DNA of 64,000 bases from Gordius sp. MW1 (lineage: Eukaryota; Nematomorpha; Gordioida; Gordea; Gordiidae), in NCBI GenBank assembly GCA_964036665.1, contig OZ038533.1, positions 20,146,575-20,210,574 of the forward strand, in the 5' to 3' direction. Within the stretch, counting starts at the first letter, position 1; every line of letters begins with the position of its first letter. The notes beneath the pieces are model-generated. The model saw only the letters and a list, made by a program, of their open reading frames with translations. It did no database searches and was not told the origin of the DNA. Shown here in pieces: positions 56,941 to 64,000 of this stretch. Made by a program: the position numbers and the translations under genes.

Positions 56941-59900
56941 TTAAAATTTGTTCATCGCACCATCTTTCACATTACCTGTATAAGGCAAAAGTAATGAGAA
57001 ATGGAAATTTAAAACAAAAACCAATAGTATATTTCATTTTAAAATCCAATAAAAAATAAAAAATCAAATTATTCTCAAATCTCAAAATAATTGTTTTTGT
57101 CAGGAATAGTTTGTAGTGCCAGAATCTTAAGACCAACAAACCTAATTTGTAATCCATTAATCCTACACATATTCAAACAACACAATATCACATAAGCCAG
57201 TATATTTTAACAAAATATAATATAATCTTTAAAATAGTGCGTACTTTTAGCCATCATGAGTTTGCTTTTGGCAACCACTTCCCTGGCTAGCATTTCGTTG
57301 AGGGATAATAGCCTTTGCCTTCTCAGCCTCTCCTCCCTGCAGCTTTCCCTAAACCTTTTTTCTTCTTCACAACCCGTTCCAGTATCTGGAAAACCGTGTT
57401 TATCATAAACTCCAAAGTGGAATGGAGGAGAATCGAGGCTAGGTTTTCTGTGATCGGAGGAAGGCACGTGCTCGTACATCATGTCTTGCATGCTAAATTT
57501 GATGTTATTTAAATGCTCAGTATTTTATTGATGTGCTCAGTTAAAAATTGCTCAGTAAATTTACTTTAAAATGCTCAGCTTTAAAATTATAATGATCACT
57601 ATTTTTACTAAAATACTCGGTAATTTAGAGCACAATATTTTGTTCTTATTTATAATTATTTCTGCACCTAAAAGTAAAACACCACGAATCTTGAAGGGAA
57701 TAAATAGCTCCCTTTTTAAATACACTCAAGCAATGTGGCAATTGACCCCGCCCAGAAATTAGATTCATTATTCCTAATTTATTCTCGTTTTAAATCAAGA
57801 GTAATAACCATAAATTCTTTAAAAAAGCAATTTTCGAACTTACAATTCGACTAAAATTATTTATTTTAAAAGATAGGACCGGGCTCGGGTCGAGATTGAA
57901 AACTAAGATGGGCTCGGGCCGGGCTCACGCCAAAAAAATCCTGCGAGGCCCTTGTTCGGAGGTTTTAATATCAAGAATTCCCCATAACTAAAATTTAAAA
58001 ACTAATCCTTCAAAATGCTTAGTTTTTAAAGTGCAAAAAATCAGAATGTTCTCGTACTTGTAGTTGGAGAGCAAATTTCTGAGGTATGCTTTTTTGAGGG
58101 ATTTTTGCGCTCTCTCTTCTTCCGTCTCTACGGATTGTTCTAGGATAGAAGATGAACCGTCGTTAGTCGAAGTGTCGTCACCGCCCGAAGGATTACATTG
58201 TCCCAACCTCAAAGGTATACAAATCTTGTCCGGTTTACACAGCTATAAACCATAAATTTTTTTTATATATTTAGAAATTTATCGCTGAGCAATTTGTACG
58301 CCGACCCTAAATCAAAAATAAATGTCCGTCCGTCTGTCTGTCTGTCCTGTCTAACCTTTTTTACCCTATAAATGTTTAAAATTCTGGTAGACCCATAGAC
58401 TACATAAACTGCTCATGTCATATATTCCATATGGCAAATTGTGTGTGAAATTTGCCGCCATTTTGATGAACAATACCGTCCTATATCACATAAGGGCGTT
58501 TTGCGCTCTGCCGTCTTTTTCGAACAGGGGAGGTAAAGAAAAAAGGTTTTGATTCCATAAATAAGTAAGATATTACTTAAGATATGATATTTTTAAAAAA
58601 TTTATTATTGACACATTTCATAAAAATTAAAAATGTAAAAACTGTAATGTTATTAAATTTTTTTAAAAATATCATATATTTAGTAATATCTTACTTATTT
58701 ATGGAATCAAAACCTTTTTTCTTTACCTCTCCTGTTCGAAAAAAACGACAGAGCGCAAAAAGCCATTATGTGATATAGGACGGTATTGTTCATCAAAATG
58801 GCGGAAAAAACACACACACATTTTATACCGTGATGAGCAGTCTATGTAGTCTATGGGTAGACCTTCAGCAAGCGATATCATAGAAAGGGTATCTTTTCAA
58901 CGTAAACTAATATTAATTTCTATGTTACTCTTATATATATAATCCACCTCCTAGATGCAATAGGGCTATGCCTAGCTTAAGACTACACTTGTCCGGACGC
59001 CTTTGCTCCCTCAAACCAAAACAAAGACCCCCTTGTTGATTATGACAGATTAAAGTGAACTTAATTCCACGCTGCTTTTCTCCCCTATAGTGACCACTAC
59101 CCTTACAACAATAGGTCCTAAAACCCAAGCTCTTCTGAAAGAATTGGGACGCCGTATAGCTGCCAATACCCTTGACAACAGGGAAACTTTTTTCATTAAA
59201 CAGAAAATCGGAATCATTATTTGTCATTTCAACGCTATCGCAATTTTCGAGTGTTTACCTCGCATATAATTTTTATAGTTTTTTATAGTTTCAATTAATA
59301 AAACATGTTTATTAAAAAAAAAATATTCAATGCTAAATCAAAGGAGCAAGGATAAAGTGTGTAGCCAGTGAGGGACAATTAACGCTCTCTCCCTAAACCC
59401 ATAAAAAATTTAATGTATAAATACAAATTGAGCTGGGAAAATCAAAAAAATACCATTATAATCCTCATTTTACAATCCTTTTATTCTAGCTAAAAAAAAT
59501 CTGTAATTTAAGCCTGCCGATTAACCATATTACTATACTTGTGTAATATGTAGCTCGTTGAAAAAAAAAATATTAGCAAATGGGTGTTATTTAAAAATTC
59601 CATATTGCCCAGTTAATTTGTGCTCAGTTTTTAATTCAATTTGTTCAGATTTTTAATTAAAAATGCTTAGTTTTTTTATGTTCTAGGATTAATTAAAAAG
59701 TGCTCAGTTTCTTATAAAAAAATGTTGAGCATTTTTTTTATTTTTTTTAAAATGTTCACTTTATTTTCAAACATGTCAAACAAGCGCAGTTTTGTTTGAA
59801 AATTTTTTTGTATTATATATATATTTAAAGAAAGAAAACCTCTTGATCTATGGTATTTAAGCTAAAGTCATCTCCTTTGTGTGCGGTTGCCGGAGATGGA

Positions 59901-62900
59901 GGGGTTCTTCCGGAAAATACCGAACTACGAACTAGGTCGGGATAATGGGAATCAAAAGAGCTGGATCCATTGTATTTCGTGGTGAGGATAGGTGCTTGTT
60001 TCTTTTTAACGATTTTAGGCGTGTAGAATAGCTTGTGGCCTGCGACGGAGGGGCCTCTTTGAATACTCACCTCCTAGCAAATGACGCGTAAATCTTATAC
60101 ATGGATTACACAATATCGAATCGTCAAAAAGACGATTTTGGACTGACCATCTCAGATATGGATAATTTTCAGTAAGGGTGTAGATATCATAGTAATTTCT
60201 GAAAATTTTAGCCATATTGAACCTATATTTTTCAAGTTATGGACGTTCAAAGGGCCAAAATCACGCTCAAGCGCGTTTTTCTTGACATATATGTTAAGAT
60301 GATATCTCCGTGCCGATCGCGCTATTCAAACCTTTCAAAAATTAATCGTTTTGAAGATCAAACTAGTGATGTTGGAACGGCTAAGTTTTGTTTGGTCGAC
60401 CTTTGCTCTTAGTCGGCTAAACATAAACAGGCCACAAGTTTTTGGTCTATTTTTATTAGTCGCGTAAACAGACCAAAGTTTTTTGGTCAAACCTTTGGTC
60501 TGTTTATGTTTTGTCGACTAAAAGAAAACTTAGCCGTTTTTACAACACTAGATCAAACTAGTGCTGTAAACGAACGCGTTCGTGAACGGCGTTCTTTTAT
60601 TTTTTGGTGAACTTTGAACGTGAACGCGTTCCTTTTTTTGATGAACGCGTTCAAAATTAACGTTCGTTCAATTTTAAATACCCTTTTTTATTTTTATTTA
60701 TTTAAAAATTAATGTTAATCCGAATTTTTATCAAAAAAGTCTTATATTTTTTAATCAGCTGTTTTTCCTGTTTCCTATTACCGATTCCGAAATACTTTTA
60801 ACAACATATTATAAACATAAAGTGCAAAAGAATATAAGATTAAAGTTGATTCATTTGATATTATTAATTATAGTTTAATTTATAGATTAATATGGACAAT
60901 CATAATATTATATCGTCGTCATCTTCATATTCTGAATATTCAAAATCATCAGAATCAGATGGATTAAACTTCGAGAAAATGAACCTTTAAAGAATAATCT
61001 TTTAGTGTTATTGAAAAAAGGGATTGAAACCCATAGAAATGATAACGAAAGAGCCGTCAATTCCGAAATATCATTTTTTGACGAGGAAGTAGAGGGGGGA
61101 TTGGAGGATGATATTTTGTCGCAATTTTTTGAAGCGAGGGACAAAACATTAAATGTTTTTAATAAATTTCCTCCTTTAAAAAATTTGTTTATTAAGTATA
61201 ATACTCCAATCCCCTCATGGATTAAACTTCAAAAAAATGAACCTTTAAAGAATAATCTTTTAGTGTTATTGAAAAAAGGGATTGAAACCCCTAGAAATGA
61301 TAACGAAATAGCCGTCAATTCCGAAATATCATTTTTTGACGAGGAAGTAGAGGGGGGATTGGAGGATGATATTTTGTCGCAATTTTTTGAAGCGAGGGAC
61401 AAAACATTAAATGTTTTTAATAAATTTCCTCCTAAAAAATTTGTTTATTAAGTATAATACTCCAATCCCCTCATCTCTCCCTGTGGAGCGGGTTTTTAGT
61501 ATAGCTAATGCTGTATTAACTGCCAAGCGTTCCTGCTTATCAGACGAGAATTTTGAGAAACAATTATTATTAAAAATCAATAAAAAAAATTTTATAAATA
61601 ATCTTTATATTCGCTCTATTAAATTATATTGATTTATAATAATATTGTCGAAATAAAACTCTCATTTTTTATCATGGCTATATATTGTATTAAAAAATAT
61701 AAGACATTTATTTATATTAAATTATAAAAATTTTGAACGTTCGTATACGCGTTCACGAACGTGAACGCGTTCCTTTTTTTTTAAACGAACGTGAACGTGA
61801 ACGCGTTCGAATTTTGTCAATGAACGCTGAACGCGAACGCGTTCGATTTTTTTACCAATGTTTACAGCACTAGATCAAACTAATTATTTTAACACACTGT
61901 TAAGAATTCAAGATTACCGAGGTAGTACCTTTATTGCACAAAAATTGTATGGAAAAGTTGGCAATGTATAAAAACAGCCAGATTTTTTTTCTGTTTTCTC
62001 GGTGTAAAGTTATCATTTTTACCATTTAAATCCATATTTTGCACGAAGCTTTACCTTATAAAGAACAGCACCACAAATATTTCTATTTGAAAATTCGTCA
62101 AAAACAACTATTATTAAAGAGTGCAAACAAAATGCAGTTATCAATAAAGGAATGTAGTAGTGTCGTAAAAAGGGCTGGGTTTTGTTTGGTTTGGTTTTAG
62201 TGGACTAAACTTAAACAGTCCAAAGGTGTTATGGCGTCTACTTTTCTTGGTCGACCACTAGGCTTAGTCCAAATTTGAAAAACAGGCCAGAGTAGACCGT
62301 TAGTCGTAGCTAAACCTCAGGTCGACCAAACAATATCCAGCCGCTTTTACAACACCGGGCGACATAAATTACTTGTTTAATTCGCGATTTAACAGGCATC
62401 GTAGCCGGATCAACGTAATCCCCAAAATATTTGTAACTTGCAATTTTCTACGTATAATAAAAGAATCATTTTTACATTCATTTAATATACTTTCACTCAA
62501 AATCGGACAAAATAAATTTGAGCACCTCAAACACACCCAGACCCTGGATTTGGGCTCATAAAAGATGAGGTAGACCTATTGGAATTGTTCCCCAAATTAA
62601 TCATACATGTTCGATAAAAAACTTTTTTTCAAGTCGTTTTGGCTCAACAAATCTTGATATGAATTAAAATAGTTCCCAAAATCATGCTTTAATTTATCAA
62701 ATTTATTAAATTAAAATCTTACCTCGATAAATTTGCAAGTTAGTGACGTTTGAAAAACGTCATAATCGCTATTATTAACAACTTTGACGGCAAATATTTC
62801 AAAAACTTGACATACAGGGAAAACAACTAAAATATATTCGCGTTCACCGCGAAAAACTTTACAAGACTCGGCAAACAGTTTCCCGCTTGAAATTCTATTA

Positions 62901-63352
62901 TCTGTTGACCACTGTTATTTGACAATCAAATACTTTTTTCAAACCCAATTTACTCATAACAAAACTTCAACGCTAACTGTATAAAACACTTTAAGGTTTC
63001 AGAGAAAACTTTAGTCATGCGATTTTGTGCCCTACCATGTTATAATAACTTAGTTTTCACAATAGTTTTAGAATCCTAACTTTTTTTGCATCCTTCCAAA
63101 CTCAACAAAAGTTAACGTTTAAAATCGTAGATAAAATTGATGTTTTCCCTACAAATTTTGAAACTTTTAACATTTTAAAGCAAAAACAAGGATTTACTTC
63201 TACCGGACGTTCCAAATAATCACAAAGGGGTTCATCGGGCTGTGGTGGCAAGCTTAGGGAACGTTTTACCCTCAGAGCTGTAACTTGGGGGTCTCTTCTA
63301 CCGTGACGCCTTAAAATAACTTGCCCCATTGGGGGTGAGGGCCTTCCACCCG
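56941..63352 (-). CDS. Unrecognised Ser/Pro-rich protein with charged C-terminal helix, 5' partial
   Basis: Exons in transcript order: 63352-63198 (entered from an acceptor, ...TGCATTAG), 60073-59840, 58242-58058, 57492-57245, 56975-56941 (ending TAA). Phases agree at all four GT-AG junctions, giving about 285 residues of C-terminal sequence; the start lies beyond the window. Part 1 is basic and Pro-rich (GQVILRRHGRRDPQV, KRSLSLPPQPDEP), followed by FYTPKIVKKKQAP and SGRTPPSPATAHKGDD, a Gly/Ser/Thr-rich acidic stretch, then two charged helical stretches (EEERAQKSLKKAYLRNLL; CREERLRRQRLLSLNEMLA). It ends GAMNKF. Composition suggests a cytoskeletal or scaffold-type protein but I recognise no family. 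It runs in the same direction as TMEM245, 1.6 kb upstream of that gene. Confidence 0.7.
57515..57600. repeat. TGCTCAG degenerate minisatellite, block 1
   Basis: ATGCTCAGTATTTT, GTGCTCAGTTAAAAATTGCT, GCTCAGTAAATTTA and ATGCTCAGCTTTAAAATT follow each other, in an intron of the unrecognised gene. Confidence 0.6.
58392..58857. mobile_element. Palindromic MITE with long arms, TAGA duplication
   Basis: Arms of about 215 bp: CCCATAGACTACATAAACTG at the left, its inverse at the right, including mirrored CCATTTTGATGAACAATACC, CGTCCTATATCACATAA and GGTTTTGATTCCATAAATAA. TAGA lies at 58388-58391 and 58858-58861. A diverged relative is at 50640-51092. Confidence 0.85.
58950..59272 (+). pseudogene. Second fragment of the RLE-type non-LTR element
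   Basis: Reads DYTCPDAFAPSNQNKDPLVD after an in-frame stop, then after a shift TTLTTIGPKTQALLKELGRR and FFIKQKIGIIICHFNAIAIFECL. It aligns residue by residue with the fragment at 3-533. Confidence 0.7.
59276..59839. repeat. Intronic interval with TGCTCAG minisatellite, block 2
   Basis: At about 59603-59760 variants of TGCTCAGTTTTTAATTAA recur about seven times (TTGTTCAGATTTTTAATT, ATGCTTAGTTTTTT, GTGCTCAGTTTCTTAT). The same word is seen at 57515-57600. The remainder is AT-rich without gene signal. Confidence 0.55.
60364..60550. mobile_element. hAT MITE, first of two elements at one target
   Basis: Tips TAGTGATGTTGGAACGGC and GCCGTTTTTACAACACTA. GATCAAAC lies at 60356-60363 and 60551-60558. 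Confidence 0.93.
60559..61872 (+). mobile_element. Internally deleted hAT element, second of two at one target
   Basis: Tips TAGTGCTGTAAACGAACG and (right, read in reverse) TAGTGCTGTAAACATTGG. Subterminal GAACGCGTTC palindromic words are repeated at both ends. GATCAAAC lies at 60551-60558 and again at 61873-61880, so both borders are exact. 1314 bp. Confidence 0.95.
60892..61634 (+). pseudogene. Remnant hAT transposase gene with internal tandem duplication
   Basis: An ATG at 60892 opens a Ser-rich leader (32 codons, stop near 60988). After a shift comes LLVLLKKGIETHRNDNE...ISFFDEEVEGGLEDDILSQFF. This segment is repeated almost exactly about 240 bp later (60964-61226 versus 61227-61465). It ends with the hAT dimerisation motif LPVERVFSIANAVLTAKRS and NFEKQLLLK. 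The catalytic RNase H-like region between is missing. It cannot encode an active enzyme. Confidence 0.85.
62158..62356. mobile_element. hAT MITE in the unrecognised gene's large intron
   Basis: Tips TAGTGTCGTAAAAAGGGC and CCGCTTTTACAACACC; GGTCGACC words inside. No clear target duplication. Confidence 0.82.
62357..63197. other. Intron sequence, nothing recognised
   Basis: AT-rich. A 62-codon + frame at 62373-62561 has no recognisable domain and lies antisense within the intron. Confidence 0.4.
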
Positions 63353-63424
63353 CTAATGCAAAAATCATTGAACAAAAATAAGTCCACAGACATTAAAAAC
63401 CCCTATAAGTTTCCACGGCAATTA

Positions 63425-63500
63425 TTGAAAAATTACAAGTTGGACAGGACGGACGGGACAGTACCAAAAGCGGGCCCATAAATTGCATAGCAATTAACAT
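63425..63500 (-). repeat. Dispersed GGAC/GTCC element tip
   Basis: AATTACAAGTTGGACAGGAC followed by GGGCCCATAAATTGCATAGC, the inverse of the order seen at 52289-52370. Confidence 0.6.
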
Positions 63501-63731
63501 GAATTTGCCCTAATAATTTATTTTGACTACATTGTAGTATTTATTCGAATATCTTTTATGTGTATCACTAAAATCTTAAAGCTGCTTATTCATTGCAAAC
63601 GCAATGTTAATTAAGTGAATTTTAAAATTTCACCCAAATTTTATTCAAAAATGCAAATAAAAAATATTTTTTTTTAAAGATTATTAATGATTAAAAAATT
63701 TAGAGTCAATAATTTTAGGACTGCTTATAAC

Positions 63732-63921
63732 TAGTGTTGTAAAAACGTCTGAGCTTTGTTTGGTAGACCATTCGTCCAACACTAACCGTCTACTTAGCAA
63801 TGTTTTTCAAACTTCGACTAAGGCTAGAGGTCGGTCAAAAAAACAGACCGGTTTGTTCTGTTTAGGTTAAGTCGACTAAAGCCAAGGGTCGGCCAAAACA
63901 AAACCCAGCCCTTTCACACTT
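63732..63921. mobile_element. hAT MITE, 8-bp duplication
   Basis: Left tip TAGTGTTGTAAAAACGTC; right tip diverged (CAGCCCTTTCACACTT). CTTATAAC lies at 63724-63731 and 63922-63929. Confidence 0.88.
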
Positions 63922-64000
63922 CTTATAACATGCGTTCACCCATTTTTACATACACCTACAAAGTTTGAAAAAACCGCAAATATTAGGGACAACTCATATA

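Overview
The window looks like AT-rich nuclear DNA of an invertebrate animal. The genes are split by canonical GT-AG introns, the predicted proteins align best by eye with metazoan families, and most of the rest is transposon debris. Introns range from 36 nt to several kb. The shortest lie at the 5' ends of the two conserved genes, a pattern known from flatworms but not proof of that group. A selenocysteine tRNA-derived sequence implies that Sec-tRNA exists in this lineage or existed in its recent past. I cannot name the species.

Three protein genes are supported. (1) GTF2F1 (TFIIF alpha/RAP74), + strand, 18358-29036, 11 exons, 585 aa, complete. (2) TMEM245 (AI-2E-transporter-like membrane protein), - strand, 55296-45390, 16 exons, 887 aa, complete; its last codons and stop lie inside an inserted hAT MITE. 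(3) An unrecognised Ser/Pro-rich protein with a charged helical tail, - strand, 63352-56941, five 3' exons with its 5' end outside the window. GTF2F1 and TMEM245 converge on a transposon-filled interval (29.0-45.4 kb). That interval holds a diverged segmental copy of the last GTF2F1 exon and its 3' flank.

Layout: 1-3.4 kb, non-LTR fragment, G-rich MITEs and tandem repeats. 3.4-7.75 kb, a composite LTR element flanked by a GTAAT duplication, containing a nested 1.9-kb LTR element (ATGTG duplication), inverted LTR pieces and two sequences matching the 3' part of tRNA-Sec. 8.5-10.7 kb, decayed RTE-like LINE. 10.8-12.5 kb, decayed hAT transposase interrupted by a MITE. 15-18.3 kb, solo LTR, MITE and a 1.9-kb PIF/Harbinger-like element ending 59 bp before the GTF2F1 start codon. 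18.36-29.04 kb, GTF2F1, with several DNA transposons in its introns. 29-33 kb, 3' duplicated flank and a hAT-like element. 33.3-38.9 kb, a large inverted-repeat (foldback) structure carrying a nearly intact hAT element. 39.6-45.3 kb, G-rich MITEs, GTF2F1 pseudo-exon and hAT-like element. 45.4-55.3 kb, TMEM245. 55.4-64 kb, the unknown gene, with hAT elements stacked in its largest intron.

The commonest repeat is a palindromic hAT MITE of about 190 bp (tips TAGTGTTGTAAAAACGGC). It occurs about 13 times; exact 8-bp target duplications can be read for four copies, so the superfamily assignment is secure. No CRISPR, rRNA gene, intact tRNA gene or operon is present.
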